Of a stretch of DNA of 64,000 nt, positions 48,845 through 61,851 are shown piece after piece; the first letter of the stretch is position 1, and each line of letters starts with the position of its first letter. The stretch comes from Nageia nagi (lineage: Eukaryota > Pinophyta): contig JBITNC010000002.1 in assembly GCA_050084985.1 (NCBI GenBank), positions 23,622,001 to 23,686,000 on the forward strand. Direction: 5' to 3'. Position numbers and translations under genes: made by a program. Below the pieces are notes generated by a model. The model searched no databases. It saw only the letters and a list, made by a program, of their open reading frames with translations, and had not been told where the DNA came from.

Positions 48845-51739
48845 ATGTTACCCAACTAAAATTGGTAGTAGCTAACATAATTTACCAACAAAATAATTAC
48901 TAACAAAATAAGATCAAATGCTACCCAACTATAACATATTGGTAGCTTGATGCAGCTTGCTCTATCGATTTTTATTACTACAAAATCATCAAATTGTTAT
49001 TGAAATGCATCTGAATTACAACTAAGATGCAACCCAATTGCATCTATATTTTCAAAAAATTATGAGTTTAGGAATCATTTGTTTGGACCAAAGGTGGATT
49101 GAGTCTTATTTATTTGATGTAGAGTTAGTTTCTTTCCATTTGTTATTTCTTATTCATTGAATTTTTCTCTAGTCTCTTCCTCGAATGGTCTCCCCATATG
49201 TCCCTATTTGATATTTATAGTCTTTATATAGTTCATTATATATTTTTATAGGATTATTTCTCTATATAGGGCTTCTTGTTGTTGTTTTGTTGTTGCTTAA
49301 CTATCAACAATACTTATTTTTTATCACTCCCCTAATTTTTTCTCATTCTTCCCCTACCACAACTTCTATATCTATCATCTCATTGTATAAGAATTTGATT
49401 GGTAATTTGTTTCTTCTTTTTCCTTTCCTTCTAAAATTGCTAACACTACATAGGGGTTTGTTGTGGTTATTTTCTTCTATTGGAATTTATTTACAATTGA
49501 CTATTTTTCTATTGTGGTTCAATTTGTCTACAATTTGATAATTTTTCTATGCTTTTTATTTTTAGAACATCTTCCACACTTGTTCTTCCTATTTTTCTTG
49601 TGTATCCTTTTCTTGTTTTTCATTTTCCCCTTTTCTTCATCCATCTTCTTCTTCTTTGGGTCATCCATTGCATAGTGTTCATAACTCTTACAATTTTGCA
49701 TTATGCTAACAAGTTTTCATATGCAATTAGTTGCATCCATTCTCTTTCATCCTCTATTTTTAATTTTATCTCCTTCTTAAAGGGTTTGTAAATATATAAA
49801 TTGACCAAAAATATTACATCTATAAATTTAAGTTTCAATCTTTTTGCTCTCTCAATTTTGGCAAGGGGTCCAATTGCTTTCATAATTCTAGCTATTACAC
49901 ATGGGTGCCAGCATGACAGGTGAAGTTCGAGTAATGAGACCTATGTTGGAATGAGATTGAAGTTTTTAGATTCTAAGGAGAAACTTTTCTCCCATCGCTT
50001 GATAAATAATCCTTTCTTCCTAAGAAACTATGAACCCATTTCTATTACATTTTGAAGGTCTTCATCGAATTGAAATTTGAATAACAAGAATTCTCTTAGT
50101 AGCGTAATTAAGATAACTAACCCTTTTTTGCACCATCTTACCTTTATCCAACTTTGAATCATATCCAGAGGGGGTCATATCCTAACAAAGCAATCAATAA
50201 GGGCTATTTTTAGCCTATCCTCTTCCTTCTTTGTTATACATTTTGAAATTGTTATACTAACCTCATCTTCGAAGAATTCTAGTTCTAATACCATCCCAAT
50301 TGCTTCATCTATGAATGGTTTTTCTTGCATTAATACTTTTCCATTCCTGGGGGGCTTTGGTTCAAGTCGTAATCTTTATTTGTTTATCATGTTTTGGATG
50401 TTATTTGACTATATTTTGACAAAATTAGAGCTTCACTAACCTATAATTTCCTTAATAACAGGCTCCCATGCTTTTGAAATAGTTAACTCATGTTTTTGTT
50501 CTCCTCACTCCCACTTTTGTTACGCTTCGCTCGCATCTAGTCACATCACCTTTGTAGTATTACAACATATTGTTTTAATCTTGAGGTTTTTTTATCTAAG
50601 AAAATAATTTTGAATAATGAATATATCTTTCTAAAGGATATTTGTGATTATAGGGATAGGTCATTAATGGGTGTGTATCAATACTTAGTTACATAGAATC
50701 TCAATATGTTACTTATCTCCTTTGACTTGTGAAAATTTTAGTTAGATTTGAACTCTTCAAATTTTTTGAACCAATTCACGTGAATAACGTATGTTTGAAA
50801 GAAATCCATGGGTAATATGGTATGATAATGTATCTTCATTTTTCCTAATTAACTACCATTCTTACACAATTTATAATTTATGGTTTCATCAAGACTTTTT
50901 ACAAGAAAAATAGCAAAACAGGAGTTGATCCCCTACTCTTATGGTTTTTAAATCATATCTAATAACCATCAAATTATCATAGAGGCAAAGTCGTTAACTA
51001 TGTTTAATAGAATGAATTTCATATCTATTAAATCAAAATAAAATTAGTACCTCTCAAATTTATAGGAGATTATCTTTATATTTTTAAGTTCTTTGAGAGG
51101 CCAATTATGTAGTTGATTAGAGGTGAATAATGTAACGGATTGAGTAATAAAGTAGCCTTTTAATGAAAAATATTTGAAGTCTTACGAAGATATCCTAAGT
51201 TGATGAAGTCCAACATTTTGAAAGGCATTCTTTGTTGACTTTCATTGTTTTCAATGTATAATGTTTCATAGCTATCATCTTGACAGTGATAAAGATTTGA
51301 AAAAGGATTAAATAGATGATAACAGTTTTTCAGAAAAACGTTTGTCTTCCTTTAATAACATGAAAACATAGCAGGTTGAAAAGAAATCTTTTACACTATA
51401 AATATATTTCCTTTATAAAAATATATTGAATCTAAACTCTTAAGCTGAGAAAGATGCAACCAATGCATGCAAAGCCAGAAGTTTTATCTTCCACAAAAAT
51501 TTTATAACTATTCATGCCATGTTATGTCGGCTTTAACTTCCACAACGTTTACCAGCATTTTTTTCAATTAATATTCGATTCTCTTTCTCTATCATTTCAA
51601 TGAATATAATTACTAAGAAAGAGGCTTCCTGGTATGAATATCAGGCATCCGAATAATCAAGCAAAAATTTTGGTTACAGATAAAATCCTTCTTATTCTAA
51701 GTCGACATAACTCTAAACATGGAGTATGTCATGGATACA
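48845..51739. other. Intergenic stretch without recognisable gene
   Basis: The T-rich ORFs at 49287-49791 are hydrophobic by composition, and overlap each other in several frames, so I do not accept them as genes. No LTR pair, RT motif or RNA gene is visible. The last few hundred bases would hold the 3' UTR of the dirigent gene. Confidence 0.45.
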
Positions 51740-52249
51740 TCAGTTCAGTTTGTAGGTGACATTAAACTTGATAATACCATTCAAGCCATCGATTTCGACA
51801 ATCTCAACACCGGCGTACCCACGGGCATATCTAAATTTTCTGGTTCCTCCAACTACAGCCACCTCTCTGGGAGTGCCCTTATAGAAGACATCTGTGCCCA
51901 GAATTTCAAGGGTGCTTCCATTACATAGCTTGTTCTCAAAGTTTACTGTGAAAGACATATGAATAGCTCCTCCATTAACATCTGCGTTCTCATATATTCC
52001 TTTGGCCCTTCCCACATAGGGTGAGGTGACATTAACACCTTCTGTTAAAACGTCATCTATAACAAGCACGGTTCCAGAGCCTAACACATGTGACGACGAG
52101 CCATTCACTCCCGCAACCGTCATGGCTGTGATGTTAGAACCAATTACATTATCATGCATGTAGAACACCATATGTTCTTCCATTGCAGAAGAACATGTTA
52201 CAGCTATGATGAGGATAAGGAAGACTGAAAATGAATGCTTTAAAGCCAT
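51740..52249 (-). CDS. Dirigent-family protein
   Basis: An intact 169-residue, intronless dirigent (allene-oxide-cyclase-like barrel) protein. Dirigent proteins guide stereoselective coupling of phenoxy radicals in lignan formation in the cell wall, or act in related wall and defence chemistry. Residues 1-22 form a signal peptide (basic start, LILIIAV core, small residues before MEEH). Family blocks are VFYMHDNVIG (about 28-37), VIDDVLTEG (63-71), VGRAKGIYE (79-87) and REVAVVGGTRKFRYARGYA (128-146). Five N-glycosylation sequons occur, at Asn 39, 49, 73, 110 and 163. The start is the ATG at 52249: an upstream in-frame ATG at 52372 would put 41 non-conserved residues before the signal peptide. 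The length fits shorter dirigent subfamilies. The usual GGTG of the VVGGTG block is GGTR here. The mature part has one cysteine, so the disulfide of some lignan-forming members is absent. Its substrate and stereochemistry cannot be told. Confidence 0.93.
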   Translation of the reverse strand: MALKHSFSVFLILIIAVTCSSAMEEHMVFYMHDNVIGSNITAMTVAGVNGSSSHVLGSGTVLVIDDVLTEGVNVTSPYVGRAKGIYENADVNGGAIHMSFTVNFENKLCNGSTLEILGTDVFYKGTPREVAVVGGTRKFRYARGYAGVEIVEIDGLNGIIKFNVTYKLN

Positions 52250-52315
52250 TGCATCAAATGACAGGTTGAGTAGAATATGGTTTATAAATGGTGGAGTAAA
52301 ATTGTAAAATCTTTT

Positions 52316-52331
52316 GGGATGTATAAATAGG
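52316..52331 (-). promoter_or_regulatory. Possible TATA box of dirigent gene
   Basis: The minus strand has CCTATTTATACATCC about 75 bases upstream of the chosen ATG, leaving room for a short 5' UTR. A second candidate (ATTTATAAACC near 52281-52290) is too close to the ATG. Confidence 0.35.
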
Positions 52332-52399
52332 TAAAGGTAAAGATAAATTATATTAATGTTTAGGGAGATCAATTGATTTATGGGATAAACAAATCACAT

Positions 52400-54170
52400 A
52401 ATATGTATGTTTCAAAATGAAATACAGAACATACAGGTTAAAATAAAGTTAATATATGATCAACCTAATCAACAATGAAAACATACTTTATTTTTTATTT
52501 TTGTATCTTACAAACTTAACCAGAATAAACCTAAACATGTAATAATAATATTTTTAATGAAGTTAGGTAGAGGCAAGTAAGAGAACTTCATTCAATTTTC
52601 AAACCAAATCCTTAAAATGCGCTGCTGGATCTCCCTTAATCACAATTAAATTAATTATGATCTATCGTGCAGACAAAGACTACCTAATATCAAATAATAC
52701 TATTCCTTAGCTTTAGTTATAGCTTGAGGTCTTGATGTTACGCATACCAAGCTTTTTTGTAAGTGATAGCATGGCGAAAGATACCTTGATGACGTAGCTT
52801 GTTCGTTCTCAATGTATCCCCGTAGATGGTCGTGACAGCTATAAGTGCTTTTTAGGGTTTCTTTATTTACATATTGAGTGTCCTAGTTACAGCTATACCT
52901 ATGATACGAAACAAAATCTTGGTAGTTAATTCAATCTATTATGATAGTGAGATTAGAGAAGGTAGAGTAGACATAAAGGCTACTTATAAGAATCTATTGA
53001 AGTATCAATAGTAACAATCTGGAATGGGAATCTTTAGTTTATTAAAGTTTTTGGGTACCAAGATACTTCAAAGCATGATTGAAGCTTAAGTTGTTTGAAC
53101 TTGGGACACAAGATGTAAGGTAATTTTTAGTGAATTTTTGAAGGGTTACTACCTAGTTTTATTTGTTTCATAAATAGATATGAATTTCATCTTTTAGGGA
53201 GGTATGTGGCTCAATGGGAGGGTGGGGTTCTTCATAAAGATGTAGCATATAGGATTTAAACTTCATAAAAGATACCCCATCATCAACTCTTTTATGTGTT
53301 TGAATGCCTTATTTACCTTTGAAATTCTACAATGAAACTATTTTTGAAATAGTTGAAATTTTATTAGGTACTTTCATATGTGCATGAGATATAACCTAAA
53401 TTTTATATTCATATCATATGCTAGAATATCATGCTTACAATTGTACCTAGACTCTCTATTTCTTACTTTATTTCAAATCAACCTTACATCTTATGGTCTT
53501 ATCTATGAATAATTTTTGGACTATAAGAATTTACCATTCCAGTGTATAATCTACTTGAAGTATGGGTATCTTGTCAAGTCATGCCCCCATTCCCAATATT
53601 TCACAATCATGTTAAAGGCTTTTAAGTTACAAAACATAAATCCCCTCTAGTTATATGAGCTAACCATGGTAAGGTAACTTATGAGTCTAATAGAATAGGA
53701 ACTTACTCTTCAAGTAATGGATATGAATATGGAGGAAGCCTTAATGATGAATGTAGGTATTACAAATTTAGATTCTACCCCTCAAAAATATAAATCATGG
53801 TTTCTTCAAAATAATACTTTTAAAGATATTGTGATTAAGCAATCTCATAATGAATGAAAAGCTTCCCCTAGTAGTATTCAAAAAGGGAGGGGTTAAGTGA
53901 CTAAACAAGAAAAGTTTCTATAGATGATACTTGATGGTATTGAGGGAGGAAGCCAAACATGATGGGATGAGCTATTAGCTTCTATAAAACTTTAGGTAAC
54001 CCCATGTTGATTCCTTCATAAAATATAAGGGATCTTTATAATTCCTAAAAATATAAAAATCCAATTCTATGATTCACTTTGTCAATCCTTTAGTCCTCTC
54101 CATTTAAAAATCTAGAATATTAGTAGTAGATGTAGACAAATATACAAAATTTAAAATAAAATATCTTTCA
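52400..54170. other. Upstream intergenic stretch, no gene recognised
   Basis: AT-rich. A broken plus-strand frame near 53.54-53.64 kb (YLKYGYLVKSCP) faintly recalls a zinc-knuckle segment of a LINE, but not enough to call. Confidence 0.4.
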
Positions 54171-54723
54171 TGAAAGTTCTTAGACCCAAGATCACCTTGA
54201 AGTGTTTCTCTACTCTTTAAAAACAACTCAAGAATGCTCTCAAATAATCATACACACAAGTGACATAAGCAAGTATTGTAGTTCCTCTTTATCAAGAGAG
54301 TACTCTACTTTAAGCTAAATTCTATTACTTCTCAAGATACAAGACTCTCTTACGACAACTCTTCCTCCTTCTCCTAACAACCCTAGAGCATAATAATACT
54401 ACAAACTTGAGTGAGTAATCTTAAGGAGAGGGCCCTCTATTTATAGGCCAAAATGCTCCCTTGGATCACTCTTTTAAGCATTATACAAAATCATGTCATG
54501 CATCACCCTTTTACCCAAGGGGGGTGCTCATGAGATGGAGTGTAGAAAAAGTTATATGTGGACAAGTTTGCATATTTAATTCACTAAATACTTAAAAGGT
54601 ATTTAAGAATACTTTTAAGTATCTAGTGGATTAAGTAATAAATTACATAAAGAATGGAGATATTATTATTTAGATACCTCCCAAAAGAAAAATATTTACA
54701 ATAGTGTATTATTAATTCTAATA
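54171..54723 (-). repeat. 3' LTR of element E
   Basis: 553 bp on the minus strand, from TATTAGAATTAAT (decayed TGTTAG) to AAGAACTTTCA. It shares with LTR F the TATA region CTATAAATAGAGGGCC(C/T)CTCC and the CCTTGGGT.AAAGGG motif. The U5 end matches 61852-61915. The polypurine tract has decayed from AAGGGGGAG to AAGAG. Confidence 0.8.
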
Positions 54724-55189
54724 CTCTTAATGCAATATTGGGGTAGAAAGAAGAAAATATAAAAAGAGAGTGTACGAGAGTTCTCCTCTTTAAGAAATAC
54801 AATCTAAGATAAGAACTTGACATCTTGAGAAATAATGCAATCTTCCCAAGGCTCGTCTACATAACTATTTTTTAAAATAAAATGGTTTATAATACATCAA
54901 TCATAAACTATAAATGGTTTCAATTTAGTAGTAGTGATTGACATGATGAGCCTTCATGAGCCTGCATACCTGAAGTAACCTACAATTTCTAAAAGAAACC
55001 TACAAACTACAAGTAGGTCATAAACAAGATTAATTATATACATTATATATACATTCATATCAACATAAGACAAATGAATCAAATAATACCATCTAAAATT
55101 TGATCAAATGGTGCATTATAAATCATCACAAGGATACTAAGAAACCATATAGTCACTTATTGTATAAAATATATGTTGATCATCATCAA

Positions 55190-55385
55190 AGCATATGATA
55201 CAAAATATGCACATACTATTTCATTACAGATGGATAACTAAAGAGTACTCATAATAATCCATCATACGCATAAAGTGTACTAACAAGTTCATCACACATG
55301 AATAACTAAGCATAAAATGTACACACCAAGATGAAGCAAAGTGCACAAACAAGCTCCTCATGCATGGAGGACTAAGTATAAAAAG
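55190..55385 (-). repeat. Three-copy repeat array in 3' region of E
   Basis: On the minus strand three units of about 60-70 bp recur, with cores GCATGAGGAGCTTGTTTGTGC, GTGTGATGAACTTGTTAGTAC and CTGTAATGAAATAGTATGTGC. The first has a CCTC...GAGG stem. They align with the F unit core GCGTGAGAAACTCGTTGTAC and lie at the same place, between the pol end and the 3' LTR. Confidence 0.6.
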
Positions 55386-55467
55386 TGCATAATCAATATC
55401 AACACTATACAACCAAAAATCCTTCTATAGGTGAAGGTGATGTCATAAACAATTATTCATCAAGAAT

Positions 55468-58400
55468 TCAAACTTCACTCCCCCTTGAGGAAAACTTCAC
55501 CAACCCAATAGACTCCCTAAGCTTGTATAACTGATCCTTGGGGAGAGGTTTGGTGAATAAATTAATGGATTTTAAGTTCAATGGATAATATTGTAGCTAC
55601 AGAGTCCCATCTAGAACTTTCTCCCTAATGAAATGAGCTTGGATTTCAACATGCTTTGTTCTCTTATGGTAAAGAGGATTCTTGGCTATTTAAGCAATGG
55701 CTAATTGACTATCTAAAGAAATTTGGGTGGAACTAGATTGTTTAGACCCAATTTTTTTCATAATATTTCTCAACCAAATAACATCCTAGGTTGCAACTAT
55801 CATAGCTCTATATTCTACCTCTATAGTGGGAAGAGTGATGGTGGGCTGCTTCTTGGAAGTCCAAGAGATAGCATCTAAAGCAATGTTGAACACATAAGCT
55901 AAAGTAGATATGTTGCATCTTTTTCATCTCCATAGTCATAGTATAAGAATCTTAAAATAACAAAGAAAGGTAACTTGGTATATTTGAGGGAAAGATCCTT
56001 AGTTCTTGCAATATATTTCAAGATATTTTTAGTTGTAGAGAAATGCTCAACATAAGGTTTCTACATAAACCTTGCCATCAAATAAACTACATAATAAATA
56101 TTTGATTGATATATAGTCAAATAAAGTAGACTACTAATAAGTTGCCTATATGTTGTAGTATCTACTAACCGAGAGTTAGAGTCGATCTCTAACTTCATTT
56201 CAGGAGACACCGAGATATCCAAAGGCTTGCATTCTTCCATTCCAAACTTTTGTAAAATATGTTAGATATATTTGGATTTACTAAGGTAAGTACAATTCTT
56301 ATATTGATACACTTACATACCAAGATAGTATTTTAAGGGACCAAAATTCATCATCTCATATTCTAACTTGAGCTTGGATATTCAAATTCATTGAGCACAT
56401 AGGGATCTAAATATGTGTAGTATTTAGAGAACCCAAAAGCTTTAAAGTATCCTAAAATCTTCTCATGCCAAGCTCTTGGTGCTTTGTTAAGTCCATACAA
56501 GGACTTCTTCAGCTTGCACCATGTGATTCTTTTCTAGAACAATAAACCCCTCAGGCTAACTCAAGTAGATCTCAACATCCAAGTCTCCATTGAGAAAGGC
56601 ACTTTTCACATCAAGTTGGAATATCTTCCAACTTTGGGCTACTGAAAGGGAAAGGATAATTCTAACTATAGACATATTTGCAATTAGAGCAAAGATTTCC
56701 TCATAGTTAACTCCATATTTTTTAGCAAAACCTTTAACCACCAACCTTGCCTTATATTTCTCAATCTCTCCTTTTGATTTTAACTTGACTTTGTAAACCC
56801 ATTTATTTCCAATAACATTTCTCATGGTCAGATATCAAACTAAGTGTCAAGTTCAATTTTTCATGAGAGCTTCATATTCCACCTTCATAACATCCATCTA
56901 ACAAGAGTATTTAGAAGCCTCTAGGTTGGATATAAAACTAAGTGTCCAGTTCCATTTTTCATAAGAGCTTCATATTCCACCTTCACAACATCCATCCAAC
57001 AAGAGTATTTAGAAGCCTCCTTAAAGTTGGAAGGTTCATTATGACCTTTAAGCATAGAAACAAGAGACCTATGTAAAGTCATACTTCTAGTTATTCTTTG
57101 ATTTGGAGAATTTTGCTCTTTTGGTGACTTATCTAAATTCTGATCCAACCACATAGGTAATTATTAAGGGTCATAAAGGATTTCACTTGGATATGAATCA
57201 CTAATATCTTCATTGAACTTCACATCCCTTGAAACAAACATAATTTTTTAAGGAGAGTAAATCCTATACCCTCTATGTTGACTATAATATCCCACAAAGA
57301 TGCATTTCTTATTAAATTTAAAATCTAACTTCTTCCTCTTTTCTAAAATTATTGGGGAAATACTTCACAACCAAAAATCCTTAGATTAGATATGTTAGGT
57401 TTCTTACCTACCCATACCTCATAAGGAGTTTTTTCCTTCAACTACTTTTGTGCTTACTACTTCATCCCATCCATATGGATCTATTCTTCCTTTCTGTAAA
57501 TCCATTTTGTTATCAGGTATAAGGGATGGTGAAATATCTTTTGATTCCTTAGAATCTTAATTATTAGGTTGGTTTGATTTTCAACAAAGGCTATGAACTC
57601 TTTGAACATCTAAATTTTTTTATCTTTGTACTCAAGTAGATAACCAAAGGTCATCCTACTTAAGTCATCTATGAAGGTGAGTACATAGGAAGCACTTTCA
57701 AGAGACTTAACTTGAAATGGATCTGTCAAATCTAAATGAATTAGTTGGATAAGTTGAGTAGCCCTTGTTGCATTATCCTTCTCAAAATTTTACCTTTTCA
57801 TCTTTCCTAAGATCCAACTCTCACAAATGCCAATGGTAGGTGAGATTGTAGGAAATCCTTACATAAGATTTTGACTTTTCATGAGTTGAATACTTTTGTG
57901 ATTGATATGGACCAACTTTTGATGCAAAATATTTCCTTAAAGTAAACATTTGTAGGTAGGAACATTTTTGTAGGCTCTTTATTAATTATGCAGAGATCAT
58001 TTTTGAGAGAATATTTACCAAAGTGGCCAAATCCTTCCTTATACTCCAAGAGTTAGAAGTAAAATTAAAGGAGTATCCTTTTCTTTCTACTTGAATGACT
58101 AAAATTAGATTCAATTTTAATTAAGGGACATAAAGCACATTCTCAATCACTTTACCATGTATCAAAGTGCTCCCAATTCCATGCACTTCAAGCATAGAGT
58201 TTTCACTAATCACAACCACATCCTTCTTATGTTTGTGAAAATTTTGAAACTTGTCTTTTTCAAAACACATATAGTTAGTGCATCTAGAATCTACTATCCA
58301 ATCATTTGAAGAAAAGTGAGACATGGAATAAAGGCCACAAACATAAGCACTTTTAATATTTCTCTTTCTTTTCTTTGATTTCACTTTCCCTTTTCCATTT

Positions 58401-59218
58401 TTATCTTTCTTCTTCTTGAAGCAATGAGATTCTTTGTGACTATAAATACCACAAATGTTATAATTCCCATCAAAATTCGCCTTGCCATTATTTGATTTTC
58501 CATTTTCCTCATGATATATGCTACCACTTTTCCTACTAGTCTTATGATCATGAGAATACCTCTTATAATTTTTCTTCTTAAAGTGAGTCTTACTTTTTCC
58601 TAAAGAAATGTTGTTATCCTTTGGAGTGGATCCCAACACATTCTTGTTGATGATCTCTACATGCTTTAAGAGGATCCTAGAGAGATTATCCAAAGAGAAT
58701 GATTCCTCTTCATCATCAATCCTAGTCTCAATAATAGTCACAAAGTGACTGAATTTGGATGAGAAGCTTTGAAGGATGATAAATACCATAAATTTGTCAT
58801 TGATCCAATTACAACTGTAACCCATAAGTTGGGTCCTAAGATCAATGATCTTTTTAAAGAATATTGTAACACTCTCATCCTCCCCTTGATGAGTCTACAA
58901 AAGTTGTTGGAGTATGATGAACCTTCTTGAAAACTTTTACCCAAGATATATTTGCTTGAGTTAACCCCAATCTTTTTTGTAGAAGTTGCATTTGAGAGTA
59001 TAAGTAAGATCTCATCAGAAATAGCATAAAAATCATCAAGGTAGCCAACTCATTCTTGTAGTTGTAAATCTCTAAGGTTTTACTTCCATTAGAGCTACTT
59101 GATCTTCACTGATAGTTTGCCAAAGCTTGCAATCCTAAAGCTTCACCTTCATCCTAGGTTCCCAGATTCCATAATTGGAACCATCAAGGATGTGCTTTGG
59201 TGCAAAAGATTCATCCAT
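55468..59218 (-). pseudogene. Copia gag-pol remnant of element E
   Basis: It starts at ATG 59218 (MDESFAPKHILDGSNYGIWE). Codon 28 is TAG (59135-59137), the same codon that is TAG in F. A 234-residue gag-protease stretch (58121-58825) contains a zinc knuckle NYNICGIYSHKESHC with its first Cys replaced by Tyr. The protease core reads DSRCTNYM, losing the Gly and the His. The RT N-terminal part (56556-56825) includes NVIGNKWVYKVK and FQLDVKSAFLNGDLDVEIY. The block holding YVDD is missing: text passes from DPYVLN directly to KLKLEYEM and YYLGM (about 56345-56415). RNase H ends with the SSRGSEV-like tail at 55468, directly after a G-run like that of F. A 98-bp tandem duplication lies at 56832-57027. 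Confidence 0.85.
56832..57027 (-). repeat. 98-bp tandem duplication in RT region of E
   Basis: Units 56832-56929 and 56930-57027 are similar across their length (core GAGCTTCATATTCCACCTTC). They duplicate the segment coding for the KVEYEALMKN block and break the frame. The copies have diverged, so the duplication is not recent. Confidence 0.85.
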
Positions 59219-61841
59219 TTCCTACATAGGAAGATCAATTTATATTAAGAAAGCATTACACTTTTTCAAAAAAATACATAAGAAGATCAATTTAGATTAA
59301 GAAAGCATTACACTTTTTCAAAAACAATGCATAAAAGATCATTTGAGATTAAGAAAGCGTTACAAAATTGCAAGTTGATCAATCACTAGATCAAGATATT
59401 AAGGAAGCATCACAAAAGTATCAATATTATACTTTAAAAAAATGCATATTTGTAACAACAAATTGCAAGTTGATCAAGTTATTAACCAAACCAAGTAACT
59501 AATAAAATTACTTAATCAACATTGTAGTATTAACTAAAGTAATCAAATATGTTAAATTGAACTAATTTGTATTTAAAGTTAACCAACTTGTTTATCATTT
59601 TTGCAATTGTAAGAAACTTGTATAAATTTATGCAAGTACTTTTAATAGCATAGCAATTTGTAGTTTATGTTAGTAGTTTATAGGTTAGTAACTTAGTTTG
59701 TAGTTTCAAGTTAGTAACTTTGTAGGTTAGTAAATTTTCAATTTAATAACTTTGTAAGTTCATTATGTTAGTAGCTTGTAAGTGCATTTATTACCAAATT
59801 AGTTGTATATTAGAATATCTAATCTACTATTATTGGTTAGTGAACTTTACCTTAAGCTTGATCATATGTCTATTTTTAAAGAGCCACTAAAAAACAACAA
59901 CCACACAACAAAGGATTAGTAGTTTCCTTGGTTAGTGGTTAGTTTACATTGCAATACTTTGACAAGCTTATTCAACATGCTCTAACACAAGAGTCCTAAT
60001 AGCTCAAGAAGTAACAAATACAAACTATCTTAAGGAAAAATACAACTCTAGAGGATGAACCATCTCTATGACCATCAACTTATTTGGTTGAGTTGTGTGA
60101 TGATTTTGAAGAAGTCTCATAGTATGGTTTATTTACTTTGTAATTATGGACCACTTCTTTTACTTGACTTATTCTTCTCTCTTCTTTGCCTTCTTCCAAA
60201 TTCGATCCTTTATTTTCTCAATTTCCTTTATTCTCGCAATAAGATGCCTTATTTTCCTATGATTAGAAAACATTGTAAGATAATCCTATTTGTAATTATA
60301 AAAACAAGGTTAGAACAACTTTCTCAAATAAATTAATAACTCACTTAAGGTAAAATTCCTTCTTTTAATTTTTTAGAAAGAAAAAATAATAACTTTGCTT
60401 AAATTTCCTCCTTAGAAAAAAATTCACCCCTTTCAAAAAATATTTAACTCCCCCTTTTTTCAAAAAAAAACAAGGAATCACCCCCACTTTTTTAAAAAAG
60501 AATAACTCCCAAGAAATTAATTTAAATTCCCCTTGAAAATTTTAAGAAAACTCCCTTTTATTTTTTAAAAAAATTACTTAAAAGTCTTCTTTAGAATTCC
60601 CCCTTTAAATTTTTTTAATTAAAGTCAATAGCTTCTAACTATTTAATAAGTTCTCTAAAAAAGAGCTCCCCACATTTAAAAATAATTTTCCACTTTCAAA
60701 AATAATATAATAAATTAACTTTAAAAAGTTATCTCAAAAATATCACAAGTTTAGTAATTGCATTTTAAAAAAAATTTATTATTTCAAGGAGTAAGGCAAA
60801 GTCCCACCAATTCCTTTATTGACTTACAAATCGCTCTTTCATTTATTTCACTTAGCACATTAGATTTTAATAAAATGCAGGTTTCACCAAAATAGAAATC
60901 AAACATAATAAATGCTACACGCACAAGGACAAAAAAATTCTATAAAAAAGAACCCTTGAAGTAAAAAAAGGAAGGGGATAAGATCATATTATTACATATT
61001 GTCATATTCATTTATATAATGTTGGGCCGTTGTGCCACATCTGCTCAACTATTTGGTAGATAATTGAGAAAAAAATGAATCCTCGATATGATCAACTTTG
61101 TTGTTTAGTTACAATATCGAAACCCATGTAAATAAACACAAATATTTCTGCTAAATATTTTTTTATTATTATTCAAACAATAATATTTTAAAAAATAATA
61201 CATATTATTTTAAGAATATAACAACAATTTTGTAAAAACTAATTGTATTAGTTTTTTTAATATATATACAAAAGCATATATATATTATCAAAAAATATTG
61301 TACAATGATGTATAGTAAAAAATTTGCAAATTTTTTAAAAAAATCAATATTAAAAGAAATGCAAATTTGTATTATTATTATATATTAGCAATTTTTTTAA
61401 AAATGCTAAAAAAATGTTGGATTTAAAAAAAAATACTAATCTAACATAAAATATATTAGTATAAAAAGTGCATAACAAAGTAATTTAAAAAAAAAAAAAA
61501 ATGTAACTAACAAGTAGAAGATTGTTAGTATAAACTTGTATGTCAACATGTTATCACACCTTAGGTTATTCTTATACAAAAGGAGCTATTTTATAATAAA
61601 TTTAAGCTTATATGCAAAAAGAATGTTAAAATTAAATTTAGTAAAAATAGCTTGTGTAAGAAAAAAATGGCTTAAAGAAGCTAATTTTACCCCAAAAAAA
61701 ATTGCAAAATTAGCAAGAAATAGGCAAAATTAACCTTCAAAATAAGAGAGAAAAAAAAAAAAAAGAGAAATTATACCTTAATATAATTTTACCTCTCTCA
61801 AGATTGAAATAAGAGTAGAAAAAAGACTCCAACGATGGCTA
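59219..61841 (-). other. Leader of element E
   Basis: AT-rich with long A and T runs and no protein-coding signal. Next to the gag ATG, three copies of a unit of about 53 bp occur from about 59230, 59283 and 59335 (core AGATTAAGAAAGC.TTACA). No PPR-like sequence is present, in contrast to the leader of F. Confidence 0.6.
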
Positions 61842-61849
61842 TGATACCA
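61842..61849 (-). other. Primer-binding site of element E
   Basis: The minus strand reads TGGTATCATAG, two bases (AG) after the LTR end CTTTCA. This is the same arrangement as in F. Confidence 0.8.
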
Positions 61850-61851
61850 CT

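Noticed and set aside
49287-49791. Three overlapping T-rich ORFs encoding hydrophobic peptides
   Set aside because: They overlap in different frames, come from T-rich low-complexity DNA and have no homology or start context.
52249-52372. Longer dirigent start at 52372 (210 residues)
   Set aside because: It would place 41 AT-rich, non-conserved residues ahead of a good signal peptide. The ATG at 52249 fits the family.
53540-53640. Possible zinc-knuckle text of a LINE (YLKYGYLVKSCP)
   Set aside because: Only one Cys of the motif is present and no other LINE block follows in order.
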